From: Actinomadura meyerae
GTDB lineage: Bacteria > Actinomycetota > Actinomycetes > Streptosporangiales > Streptosporangiaceae
Assembly: GCF_900188445.1 (NCBI RefSeq)
Contig: NZ_FZOR01000008.1
Span: 62,001-126,000 of the forward strand
Length of the DNA stretch: 64,000 nucleotides
Direction: 5' to 3'
The notes below the pieces were generated by a model that did not search any database, had not been told where the DNA came from, and saw only the letters and a list, made by a program, of their open reading frames with translations. Both the position numbers and the translations under genes were made by a program. This document shows positions 55,266 through 63,189 of this stretch, in pieces (positions within the stretch are counted from its first letter, which is position 1; the number at the start of each line of letters is the position of its first letter).

Positions 55266-55502
55266 GTGGACGGTCCCCCGACGCTCGCCGAGCTTCTGCC
55301 CAACGTCGGCGCGATCGCCGTGCCGGCCGGCGCCGGGATCTCCACCACGGCGGCGCGCCCGGCGCCCGCGGCCGGCGCCCGGCTGGTGATCATCGATACC
55401 GGGCCGACCCCGTACGATGGGCTGGCCGGCGCGGTCCCGCGGCGGCCGCTCGGCGAGGCGCCGCCGCGCCCCGCCGGCCTCGCGCTCGGCACGGGGCGAT
55501 GA
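55266..55502 (+). CDS. Sir2-family deacylase remnant (internal deletion)
   Basis: 78-aa ORF that joins the two ends of a Sir2 protein. Residues 7-29 (LAELLPNVGAIAVPAGAGIS, then TT) match the N-terminal NAD motif GAGIST, and residues 34-66 (AGARLVIIDTGPTPYDGLAG, then RRPLGE) match the C-terminal block usually read as LVIINxEPTPYD...GE. Normal Sir2 enzymes are about 240-280 aa; the Zn-binding Cys, catalytic His and NID motif are all missing. An intact frame, leaderless promoter and tight coupling to downstream genes may have kept the fragment as a leader cistron. Enzymatic activity is excluded. Confidence 0.65.
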   Translation: MDGPPTLAELLPNVGAIAVPAGAGISTTAARPAPAAGARLVIIDTGPTPYDGLAGAVPRRPLGEAPPRPAGLALGTGR

Positions 55503-55612
55503 TCTATCTGGTGGCGATGATCTGTTGGCGGGTCGTGACCGGGCGCCTCTTCCACTGGCGTCCGGATCCTGACAAGCTCTATCCGTCGCGGTGCGAGGAG
55601 GGATCGGGTTGA
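55499..55612 (+). CDS. Tiny ORF, 37 aa, bridging to LD-carboxypeptidase
   Basis: ATG 55499 overlaps the stop of the Sir2 remnant (ATGA) and its TGA at 55610 overlaps the TTG start of the next gene (TTGA). The product begins with a hydrophobic stretch (MIYLVAMICWRVVTGRLFHW) and ends in a charged tail (RPDPDKLYPSRCEEGSG). I recognise no family. Both overlaps suggest translational coupling, but the peptide could also be fortuitous. Confidence 0.4.
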   Translation: MIYLVAMICWRVVTGRLFHWRPDPDKLYPSRCEEGSG

Positions 55613-56721
55613 AAAGCGGGGGCGCCCGCGCGGGGGCGGCCGACGGGCCGCCGGCCGCGCCGGGCACCGGCATGCCCGGCGACCGCGGCCGGGCGCGGGA
55701 GGCCCGCAGGTACGGGCGGCTGCGCCCCGGCGACCGGGTCGCGGTGATCGCGCCCAGCGGCCCCGCCGAGCCCGCCCGGCTGGAGGCCGGCTGCGCGCTG
55801 CTGCGCGACCTCGGCCTTGACGCCGTCGTCGGCAAGCACGCCCTGGACCGAGTCAACCTCGGCGCGCCCGGCCCGGTCCGCGAGGACTGGCACCGGCTGG
55901 CGGGCGGCGACGCCGACCGGGCCGCCGACCTGCAGTCCGCCTGGTGCGACCCCCGCGTGCGCGGGGTGATCTGCGCGCGCGGCGGCTACGGCGCCACCCG
56001 CGTCCTCGACCACCTCGACTGGGACGCCCTGGCCTCGGCCGCGTCCGGAGCGCCCAAGGTACTGCACGGCTCCAGCGACATCACCGCACTGCACGCCGCC
56101 TTTGGAACGCGCCTGGGGGTCACGACGTCCTTCGGCCCCATGCCCGCGGGGCTCCTCGCCGACGACGAGCCCGACGCCGCCACCCTCGCCGCCCTCCGCG
56201 CCGCCCTGTTCGGCGGCCCCGTCACGCTGCCGGGCACGCACGCCCTGCGTCCGGGGCGCGCCGAGGGGCCGCTCACCGGCGGCACCCTGTCGCTCCTGGC
56301 GGCCCTCGCCGGCACGCCGTACGCGCCGCCGCCCGCGGCGGGCCGCATCGTCTTCCTGGAGGACGTCACCGAGGCGCCCTACCGGATCGACCGGATGCTC
56401 GTCCAGCTCCTGCAGTCCGGCTGGTTCGACGGCGCGGCGGGGGTGGCGCTCGGCACCTGGCGCGACTGCGGCGACCCCGCCGAGCTCGACGCGCTGTTCG
56501 CCGCCCGGCTCGGCCCGCTCGGCGTCCCGGTGCTGGCCGGGCTGCCCGCCGGGCACGGCCCCCGCCAGCTGACCCTCGAGCTCGGCGCCCCCGCCGTGCT
56601 CACCGCCTCCACCGCCTCCACCGCCGCCGCCGAGTCCCCGCAGTCCCCGCAAGATCCGCACCCCGCCGTGCCGGAACCCGGCGCGCTCACCCTCGAAGCG
56701 CCCCCGGGAGGTGCGCGATGA
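55609..56721 (+). CDS. LD-carboxypeptidase (MccF/LdcA family, S66)
   Basis: About 370 aa, serine peptidase that trims the terminal D-Ala from muropeptide tetrapeptides in the cytoplasm. Family blocks: LRPGDRVAVIAPSGPAEPAR, ICARGGYGATRVLDHLDW, the nucleophile Ser in LHGSSDITALH, and LEDVTEAPYRIDRML with the catalytic Glu; the His is in GLPAGHGPRQLTLE. TTG 55609 is preceded by GAGGAGGG and gives a Gly/Ala-rich leader; ATG 55672 would be the next start. Stop overlaps the following gene (ATGA). Second or third cistron of the unit starting at 55266. Confidence 0.9.
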   Translation: MKSGGARAGAADGPPAAPGTGMPGDRGRAREARRYGRLRPGDRVAVIAPSGPAEPARLEAGCALLRDLGLDAVVGKHALDRVNLGAPGPVREDWHRLAGGDADRAADLQSAWCDPRVRGVICARGGYGATRVLDHLDWDALASAASGAPKVLHGSSDITALHAAFGTRLGVTTSFGPMPAGLLADDEPDAATLAALRAALFGGPVTLPGTHALRPGRAEGPLTGGTLSLLAALAGTPYAPPPAAGRIVFLEDVTEAPYRIDRMLVQLLQSGWFDGAAGVALGTWRDCGDPAELDALFAARLGPLGVPVLAGLPAGHGPRQLTLELGAPAVLTASTASTAAAESPQSPQDPHPAVPEPGALTLEAPPGGAR

Positions 56722-57608
56722 GCGGCCGCCATGCCCGTCCCGACCCCTGGGACGACGGGACCCTCGACTCGCTGCTGGTCCTGGTCGCCGAGAGCCTCGG
56801 CTACCGCTGCACGCCCGCGCCCGGCGAGGTGATGCTGCTGGAGGGCGCGAACCGGCTGCACGTCAGCCTGCGCGACCTGCGGCAGCTCGCCCGCCTCGTG
56901 CCGCGCGACGACTGGCCGGCGCTGGTCTCCGACCACGTCACCACGATCGTCACCGCGGTCGAGGAGCCCCTCGACCTCAGCGACTTCGACCTCGCCCAGC
57001 ACCTGCTGCGCACCCGCATCTACCCGGCGGAGGCCGACAACGGCGCCCTCGCCGCCCGGCCCTTCGCGCCCGGCCTGATCGAAGCGGTCGTCGTCGACAC
57101 GCCCACCACGGTGCGCACCGTCACGACCGACGAGATGAACGGCTGGCCGGTCTCCGGCGACGCGCTGTTCATGCTCGGCCGCGCCAACGTGCGCGCCGAC
57201 GGGCCCCTCCAGCTCGACGAGCAGGACCTCGGCGGCGTCCGCGTCTCCGTCCTGCACGGCTGGACGTTCTACGCCGTCACGCACCTGGCGTGGCTGGAGG
57301 AGTACCTGCCGATCGGGCCCTACGGGGCGCTGGTGATCGCGCCGAACCGCAGCCTCATCGTCGCGCACCCGCTGCGCATCGCCGAGGGGCACCCGCGGGC
57401 GCGCTACCGCGCGGCCGTGGCGGCGGCGACCGAGCTCCAGGCGCAGGCCCACCGCGCCTACGAGGAGGGCCCCGGCTCGCTCAGCCCGCACCTGTACTGG
57501 TGGCGCGCGGGCGAGCTGACCTACCTGGAGACCCGCTACGAGGGCGACACGATGGTGCTGCCCGAGGAGTTCGCGTCCGTCCTGGCCACCCTGGCGGCCG
57601 AGCACTGA
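56718..57608 (+). CDS. Conserved hypothetical protein between carboxypeptidase and glycerate kinase
   Basis: 296 aa, soluble, acidic, no signal peptide or helices in the membrane. I do not recognise the family. Notable segments: SLGYRCTPAPGEVMLLEGAN (looks like the start of an alpha/beta module), VVDTPTTVRTVTTDEMNGWP, then an RNA/protein-like beta stretch VLHGWTFYAVTHLAWLEEYL and GALVIAPNRSLIVAHPLR. No Cys or His cluster suggests metal binding. It overlaps both neighbours by 4 nt or less, so it is locked into the operon and may act with one of them. Confidence 0.8.
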   Translation: MSGRHARPDPWDDGTLDSLLVLVAESLGYRCTPAPGEVMLLEGANRLHVSLRDLRQLARLVPRDDWPALVSDHVTTIVTAVEEPLDLSDFDLAQHLLRTRIYPAEADNGALAARPFAPGLIEAVVVDTPTTVRTVTTDEMNGWPVSGDALFMLGRANVRADGPLQLDEQDLGGVRVSVLHGWTFYAVTHLAWLEEYLPIGPYGALVIAPNRSLIVAHPLRIAEGHPRARYRAAVAAATELQAQAHRAYEEGPGSLSPHLYWWRAGELTYLETRYEGDTMVLPEEFASVLATLAAEH

Positions 57609-58735
57609 TGCGGATCGTCGTCGCGCCCGACTCGTTCAAGGGCAGCCTGACCGCGGCGGAGGTGTGCGCCGCCGTCGCGGCGGGCGCGCGCCGGGCCGTC
57701 CCGTCCGCCGAGGTCGCCGCGGTGCCGATGGCCGACGGCGGCGAGGGCACCGTCGACTGCTTCCTGGCCGCCCGCGGCGGCGACGCGGTCGAGGTCGCCG
57801 CCACCGACCCGCTGGGCCGCCCGGTCAAGGCCCGCTACGCCCTGTCCGGCGACGGGCGCTCCGCGGTGGTGGAGCTGGCCGCCGCGTCGGGCCTGCCGCT
57901 GGTGGAGGACGTCCCGCCCGACCCGCTGAACGCCGGCACCGCCGGCACCGGCGAGCTGATCGCGGACGCGGTGCGGCGCGGCGCCCGGGAGGTGCTGGTG
58001 TGCGTCGGCGGCAGCGCCAGCACCGACGGCGGCACCGGCCTGCTGCGCGCCCTCGGGGTCCGCTTCCTGGACGCTGCCGGGGCGGAGCTGCCGCCGGGCG
58101 GCGCGGCCCTCGCCCGGCTCGCCGCGATCGACGACTCCGGGGTGCCGGACGCGGTCCGCGCCACCCGGTTCCGGGTCGCCTGCGACGTGACCAACCCGCT
58201 CACCGGCCCGGCCGGCGCCGCCGCCGTGTTCGGCCCGCAGAAGGGCGCCTCGCCCGCGCAGGTCGCCGAGCTCGACGCCGCCCTGGCCGTCTTCGCCGAC
58301 GTGCTCGCCGCGCGCGGCGGGCCCCGCGTCCACGACCTGCCCGGAGCGGGCGCGGCCGGCGGCACCTGCGGCGGCCTCGTCGGGCTGCTCGGCGCCGAAC
58401 CGGCCGCCGGGGCGTCGCTCGTCGCCGCGGCCGTCGGGCTCCCGGACGCCCTCGCGGGCGCCGACCTGGTCGTCACCGGCGAGGGCCGGGTGGACGGGCA
58501 GAGCGCGGACGGCAAGGTCGTCTCCGCCGTGGCCGCCCTCGCGCGCGAGCGCGGCGTCCCCTGCCTGGCCCTGGCCGGCGGCGTCGCCGGGCCGCTGGAC
58601 GACCTGCACGCGCTCGGCCTCACCGCGGCCTTCAGCCTCGCCGACGGGCCCCGCACCCTGGCCGAGCTGAAGGCGGAGGCCGCGCCGCTGCTGGCCGCCG
58701 CGGCGGAGCAGGCCGTCCGCCTGTTCGCCCGCTAG
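57608..58735 (+). CDS. glxK: Glycerate kinase
   Basis: 375-aa glycerate 2-kinase of the GlxK/GarK family, forming 2-phosphoglycerate for glycolysis. Signatures: VVAPDSFKGSLTAAEVC at the N-terminus, VPMADGGEGTVDCFLA, VCVGGSASTDGGTGLLRALG and PLTGPAGAAAVFGPQKGA, all typical. ATG 57608 overlaps the preceding stop (TGATG). It ends 10 bp before the convergent YczE gene. Confidence 0.95.
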   Translation: MRIVVAPDSFKGSLTAAEVCAAVAAGARRAVPSAEVAAVPMADGGEGTVDCFLAARGGDAVEVAATDPLGRPVKARYALSGDGRSAVVELAAASGLPLVEDVPPDPLNAGTAGTGELIADAVRRGAREVLVCVGGSASTDGGTGLLRALGVRFLDAAGAELPPGGAALARLAAIDDSGVPDAVRATRFRVACDVTNPLTGPAGAAAVFGPQKGASPAQVAELDAALAVFADVLAARGGPRVHDLPGAGAAGGTCGGLVGLLGAEPAAGASLVAAAVGLPDALAGADLVVTGEGRVDGQSADGKVVSAVAALARERGVPCLALAGGVAGPLDDLHALGLTAAFSLADGPRTLAELKAEAAPLLAAAAEQAVRLFAR

Positions 58736-58745
58736 GGCCGCCCGC

Positions 58746-59375
58746 TCAGGCGGGGGCGGGCTCCGGCTCGGGTTCCGGCGCCGGCTCGGCCGCCGGGGCC
58801 TTCACCGTCAGCATCGGCAGGAACACGTGGGTCAGCGGGCCGATCGCCAGCGCGTACAGCACCGTCCCGAGGCCGACGGTGCCGCCCAGGAGCCAGCCGG
58901 TGGCGAGCACGGCCAGCTCGATCCCGGTCCGGACCACGCGGATGGAGTGGCCGCGCGCGGCGATCCCGGTCATCAGCCCGTCGCGCGGGCCGGGGCCGAG
59001 GCCCGCGCCGATGTAGCAGCCGGTCGCGACGCCGCCCGCCAGGACTCCGACGACGAGGAAGGCCCAGCGCGCCGCGAGCGCGTCCGGGGCGGGCAGCAGC
59101 CACAGGAACAGGTCGGCGAACGCGCCGACGAGGACCACGTTGCTGATCGTCCCGATCCCGGGCCGCTGCCGCAGCGGGATCCAGGCGAGCATCACCACCG
59201 CGCCCGCGATGATGATCCACACGCCGATCGACAGGCCGAAGCGGCGGGAGAGCCCCTGATGGAAGACGTCCCATGGATCGTTCCCGAGGCCGGACGACAC
59301 CTGGAGGGCGATCCCGAGCCCGTACAAGGCCAATCCAACGTAGAGCTGCACGAGTCGCCGCGCGAGCAGGGCCAT
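58746..59375 (-). CDS. yczE: YczE/YyaS-family membrane protein
   Basis: About 209 aa with five hydrophobic segments. The family block GLGIALQVSSGLGNDPWDVF occurs near the N-terminus and GAGLGPGPRDGLMTG in the centre; the C-terminus is a Pro/Glu/Ala repeat tail (APEPEPEPAPA). ATG 59375 with GGAGG upstream. Divergent from a MocR-type regulator, an arrangement widespread for YczE proteins, whose transport substrate is unproven. The 95-bp intergenic region probably holds the shared operator. Confidence 0.9.
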   Translation of the reverse strand: MALLARRLVQLYVGLALYGLGIALQVSSGLGNDPWDVFHQGLSRRFGLSIGVWIIIAGAVVMLAWIPLRQRPGIGTISNVVLVGAFADLFLWLLPAPDALAARWAFLVVGVLAGGVATGCYIGAGLGPGPRDGLMTGIAARGHSIRVVRTGIELAVLATGWLLGGTVGLGTVLYALAIGPLTHVFLPMLTVKAPAAEPAPEPEPEPAPA

Positions 59376-59394
59376 TATCCGCCTCCAAGCCGAG

Positions 59395-59439
59395 AAGTGG
59401 CCGTGTACTGGACCCACTCTGGCGTTCAGTGGACTGGTC
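59395..59439. promoter_or_regulatory. MocR operator region between yczE and its regulator
   Basis: AAGTGGCC (59395-59402), ACTGGACC (59407-59414), and AGTGGACTGGTC (59428-59439) are spaced related half-sites, with AGTGGC again at 59461. Direct repeats of AGTGG/CTGG type match the mode of MocR/GabR proteins, which bind direct repeats. Boundaries are approximate. Confidence 0.5.
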
Positions 59440-59470
59440 TTGTAGGGCCAATTATGCGAAAGTGGCTTGT

Positions 59471-60940
59471 ATGAGCACCCGCTATGTGAGCGGCCCGCAC
59501 CTGGCCCGGCTGCTGGGGGACGTCTCGCGGGACCGCCCCGTCTACGCCGCGCTGGCCCGGTCGGTGCGCGCGCTCGTCCTGGACGGGCGGCTGGCCCTGC
59601 GCACCCGGCTGCCCGCCGAACGCGACCTCGCCGCCGCCCTGGGCGTCAGCCGCACGACCGTGACGACCGCCTACGACCGGCTCCGCGAGGAGGGCTACGT
59701 GGAGAGCCGGCAGGGCGCGGGGAGCTGGACGGCGCTGCCGCCGGTGCGGATGTCGGCGGCGGGGCGGAGCGCCGACGCGCCCCCCGGCGGGCTGTACGGC
59801 AAGGCGTACCCGGTCCCGGACGACGGGTCCTTCATCGACCTCGGCTGCGCCACCCCCGCCGCCCCGGCGATCTTCGAGGAGGCCGTCGCCGCCGCCGTCG
59901 CCGACCTGCCCCGCTACAGCTCGGGGCCCGGCTACGAGCCCGCCGGGCTGGCGGAGCTGCGCGAGGTCATCGCCGCCGGGTACGCCGCGCGCGGCGTCCC
60001 GACCCGCGCCGACCAGATCGTGGTCACCACCGGCGCCCAGCACGCGTTCACGCTGCTGACCCAGCTGCTGGTGGAGCCGGGCGACGCCGTCATGGTCGAG
60101 CGCCCCACCTACCCGCACGCGCTCGGCGCGCTGCGCCGCCGCGGCGCCCGGCTCGTCCCGGTCGGCGTGAACGAGGGCTGGGACATCGAGCTCGCGGCGG
60201 GCGCGATGCGGCAGGCCGCCGTGCGGATGGCCTACACCGTCCCCGACTTCCACAACCCGACCGGGCACCTGATGGCGGCCGCGGACCGGGCCGCGCTCGT
60301 CGACGCCGCGCGCCGCGCCGACGCGTTCCTCGTCGCCGACGAGACGTTCGCCGACCTCGCCCACGACCTGGACGCCCCGCGCGAGGCGCCGCTGGCCGCC
60401 TACGACGGCGGCGGCCGCGTCATCACCGTCGGATCGGCGTCCAAGCTGCTGTGGGGCGGGCTGCGCATCGGCTGGATCCGCACGACCGCGCCGCTGGCGC
60501 GCCGCCTCGTGCTGGCCCGCGAGCCGTTCGACATGGCCAGCCCGGTGCTGGACCAGCTGATCGTCCGGGAGCTGCTGCTGCGGGTGGAGGAGGTCCGCGC
60601 CGAGCGCGCGGAGACCCTGCTGCGCGGCCGGGACGCGCTCGCCGGCGCGCTGCGGGAGTTGCTGCCGGGCTGGGAGTTCCGGCTGCCCGAGGGCGGCATG
60701 TCGCTGTGGGCGCGCATCGGCGCGCCCGTCGCGACCGCGGTGGCGGAGGCGGCCGAGCGGCTCGGCGTCCGTGTCGTCGCCGGGCCGGTGTTCGGCGCGG
60801 ACGGCGTCCTGGAGGACTACGTCCGGCTGCCCTACGTGCTGCCGCCGGAGACGCTGCGCACCGCCGTCGAGCGGCTCGCCCTGGCGCACCGGGAGGCGCG
60901 GTCCGCCCCGGCGGCCCGCACGCTGCCCGCCTACGTGTGA
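59471..60940 (+). CDS. MocR-type regulator (GntR HTH plus aminotransferase domain)
   Basis: 489-aa PLP-dependent transcription factor. N-terminal GntR wHTH (about 20-90): LPAERDLAAALGVSRTTVTT and YDRLREEGYVESRQGAG. The C-terminal fold type I domain (about 120-480) has TTGAQHAFTLLTQLL, YTVPDFHNPTGHLM (Asn/Asp/Tyr-type PLP contacts), VADETFADL and PLP Lys in VGSASKLLWGGLRIGW. MocR regulators sense PLP or amines; this one most likely controls yczE and itself. ATG 59471 start. A 9-bp terminator hairpin follows. Confidence 0.93.
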   Translation: MSTRYVSGPHLARLLGDVSRDRPVYAALARSVRALVLDGRLALRTRLPAERDLAAALGVSRTTVTTAYDRLREEGYVESRQGAGSWTALPPVRMSAAGRSADAPPGGLYGKAYPVPDDGSFIDLGCATPAAPAIFEEAVAAAVADLPRYSSGPGYEPAGLAELREVIAAGYAARGVPTRADQIVVTTGAQHAFTLLTQLLVEPGDAVMVERPTYPHALGALRRRGARLVPVGVNEGWDIELAAGAMRQAAVRMAYTVPDFHNPTGHLMAAADRAALVDAARRADAFLVADETFADLAHDLDAPREAPLAAYDGGGRVITVGSASKLLWGGLRIGWIRTTAPLARRLVLAREPFDMASPVLDQLIVRELLLRVEEVRAERAETLLRGRDALAGALRELLPGWEFRLPEGGMSLWARIGAPVATAVAEAAERLGVRVVAGPVFGADGVLEDYVRLPYVLPPETLRTAVERLALAHREARSAPAARTLPAYV

Positions 60941-60954
60941 CCTCGGCCCGGGGG

Positions 60955-60987
60955 CGGCCGGGGCCCGCCCGCGGGGGACCCCGGCCG
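60955..60987. terminator. 9-bp hairpin between mocR-type gene and CBS gene
   Basis: CGGCCGGGG (60955-60963) pairs with CCCCGGCCG (60979-60987). It lies in the 49-bp gap of two convergent genes; probable bidirectional terminator. Confidence 0.7.
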
Positions 60988-60989
60988 GG

Positions 60990-61424
60990 TCAGGGGACGT
61001 TCTGGATGTAGCCGACCAGGTGCTCGCGCTCGTTCTCCAGCTCGTCGATGGCGCTCTTGACGACGTCGCCGATGCTGACGATCCCGGCGAGCCGGCCGTC
61101 CTCGACGACGGGCGCGTGCCGGAAGCGGTGCTCGGTCATGGTGCGGCGCAGGTCCTCGACCTTGTCGCCGGGCCCGCAGCTGCGGACCTCCGCGGTCATG
61201 ATCTCGGAGACGGGCCGGTCCAGCAGCGCCGCGCCGCGGTCGTGCAGCCTGCGCACGACGTCGCGCTCGGACACGATGCCGGAGATGGACGCGCCGTCGG
61301 GGGAGACGACGACCGCCCCGATGTTGTGCTCCGCCAGGACGGCGAGCAGCTGCCGCACGGTGGCGTCGGGCCGCACCGTGGCCACCGTGTCCCCTTTCCG
61401 CCGAAGGATGTCGCGAATCCGCAT
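60990..61424 (-). CDS. CBS-domain pair protein
   Basis: 144 aa consisting of two CBS motifs (about 10-65 and 75-130), a Bateman module that binds adenine nucleotides. Visible: TVRQLLAVLAEHNIGAVVVS, GIVSERDVVRRLHDRGA, then VEDLRRTMTEHRFRHAPVVE and GIVSIGDVVKSAIDELE. Mycobacterial relatives include the hypoxia-induced Hrp1-like proteins. No effector domain is attached, so it acts on a partner. ATG 61424; divergent partners absent. 61425-61525 has no gene. Confidence 0.93.
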   Translation of the reverse strand: MRIRDILRRKGDTVATVRPDATVRQLLAVLAEHNIGAVVVSPDGASISGIVSERDVVRRLHDRGAALLDRPVSEIMTAEVRSCGPGDKVEDLRRTMTEHRFRHAPVVEDGRLAGIVSIGDVVKSAIDELENEREHLVGYIQNVP

Positions 61425-61525
61425 GCCTCACGCTCCGCTGCCGGTCGCCGGGTGGCCGCCACCCCGCGTCGTGCTGACAAGGTCGCATGTTCCGGCGCCG
61501 AGGAAAACCCCGCTCCGGTAAACAC

Positions 61526-63139
61526 CTACGGCGCGAGGAGGCGGCCCAGGCCCCGGAGCGCCGGGGTCAGGACGCGGCCCGCGGGCCCGGCGTGGGCGAG
61601 CGCCGCACGGGCCGCGTTGGCTCCGCAGGCGCCGTGCACGCCGCCGCCGGGATGGGCCGACGCGGACGCCAGGTACAGGCCCGCGACGGGGGTCTCGGCC
61701 CGGCCGAGACCGGGCACGGGCCGGAACACGAGCTGCTGGTGGACCAGCGCGGTGCCGCCGTTGAGGGCGCCGTTCACGAGGTTGGCGTCGTGGCGGGCGA
61801 AGGCGGGCGGCGCGGTGACGCGGCGGGCGGTGATCCGGGCGCGGAAGCCTGGCGCGAAACGCTCCACGACGCCCTCCAGCCGGGCGGCCATGGCGTCCCG
61901 CTCGCGCTCGTCCCAGGCGCCGGTGATGCCGTCGGGGCCCGCGTCGGCCCGCACGCGGTGGGGGACGTGCGTGTACGCCCAGACCGACTCGGTCCCGGCG
62001 GGGGAGCGGGCCGGGTCCGCGGTCGTCATCTGGCCGAGCAGCGCGAACGGCTCGCCCGGCACCCGCCCGGTGGCGAGGTCGGCGCTGTAGTCGGTCAGCG
62101 CCTCCATGCCGGGGGACAGGTGGACGGTGCCGGCCCGCCCGGCGTCCGGGGAGGCCCACGGGATGGGGCCCGACAGCGCCCAGTCGACCTTGAAGGTGGC
62201 GTGGTCCCAGTCGAACCGGCGCATGTCGTCGCGCAGCGCGCCGGGCAGGTCGGACCAGCCGACCAGGCCGCCGTAGAGCGCGGGCGCCGACACGTCCGCG
62301 AGCACGGCCCTGGCGGCGCGCACCGGCTCGCCGGACGCGGTCCGCACGCCGAGCGCGCGCCCGCGGCGGACGACGACCGACGCGACCGGGACGCCGCAGC
62401 GGACGCGCCCGCCGCGCGACTCCAGCCGCCGCACGAGCGCGGCGGTCAGCTCGCCCGCGCCGCCCTCGGGGACCGGCCAGCCGTCCCGCTGGCCGATCAT
62501 CGCGAGCAGCCAGCCGAACACCGAGCCCGCCGTCGACTCGGGGAACATGTCGGTGTGCAGCGCCGACCCGGCGAGCAGCAGCGGCCCGCCCGGCCCGGTG
62601 AACTCCTGCTCACCGAGGGTGCGGACGGGCGCGAGGAGCCGCCGCACGGCCCGCAGGCCGCCCGCGCGGCGCAGCGCCGCCGCCAGCGGCAGCGCCGCCC
62701 GGACGGGCGGGAACGGGGTGAACAGGGCGCGCAGGACGTCGTCCCCCGTCTCGTCCCACATGGCGCACAGCCGCAGCCACGCCTCGCCGTCGCCCGCGCC
62801 CAGCGCCTCCAGGTTCGCGGCGGTCGCGTCGCGGTCGCGCTCCAGGACGGCGGAGCGCCCGTCCGGCAGCGGGTGCGCCAGGACGGCCGGCGCGTGCCGC
62901 CAGCGCAGCCCGTGCCGTTCGAGCTCCAGCGCCCGCATGACCGGGGACGCCGCGCCGAGCGGGTAGAACGCGCTGCACAGGTCGCTGACGTAGTCGGGGT
63001 GGACGCCCCGGTCGCTGCGCACGGCGCCGCCCGGCTCGGGCTGCGCCTCCAGGACCTCGACGTCCCAGCCCGCGTCGGCGAGCATGTTGGCCGCGACGAG
63101 GCCGTTGTGCCCCGCCCCGACGACCACGGCGTCCGCCAT
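61526..63139 (-). CDS. FAD-dependent oxidoreductase, phytoene-desaturase/PYROXD2-like
   Basis: 537 aa. N-terminal dinucleotide fold: AVVVGAGHNGLVAANMLADA with the Glu strand VEVLEAQPEPGGAVRSD, as in carotenoid desaturases and amine oxidases. The C-terminal flavin motif is PVAGLYLASASAHPGGGVHG. No crt genes are nearby, so a carotenoid role is unsupported; closest characterised branch is the human PYROXD2 type. ATG 63139. It is followed by the CBS gene on the same strand with a 100-bp gap and preceded by the SDR gene. Confidence 0.88.
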   Translation of the reverse strand: MADAVVVGAGHNGLVAANMLADAGWDVEVLEAQPEPGGAVRSDRGVHPDYVSDLCSAFYPLGAASPVMRALELERHGLRWRHAPAVLAHPLPDGRSAVLERDRDATAANLEALGAGDGEAWLRLCAMWDETGDDVLRALFTPFPPVRAALPLAAALRRAGGLRAVRRLLAPVRTLGEQEFTGPGGPLLLAGSALHTDMFPESTAGSVFGWLLAMIGQRDGWPVPEGGAGELTAALVRRLESRGGRVRCGVPVASVVVRRGRALGVRTASGEPVRAARAVLADVSAPALYGGLVGWSDLPGALRDDMRRFDWDHATFKVDWALSGPIPWASPDAGRAGTVHLSPGMEALTDYSADLATGRVPGEPFALLGQMTTADPARSPAGTESVWAYTHVPHRVRADAGPDGITGAWDERERDAMAARLEGVVERFAPGFRARITARRVTAPPAFARHDANLVNGALNGGTALVHQQLVFRPVPGLGRAETPVAGLYLASASAHPGGGVHGACGANAARAALAHAGPAGRVLTPALRGLGRLLAP

Positions 63140-63189
63140 GCGGCATCCCTCCCGGTGATCACCCTACGGGGTGCCGGTGCGGGCGGCGG

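Noticed and set aside
61425..61525. tRNA or other RNA gene in gaps of the last 3 kb
   Set aside because: No cloverleaf-like arms or CCA-type ends could be found by eye; nothing supports an RNA gene.
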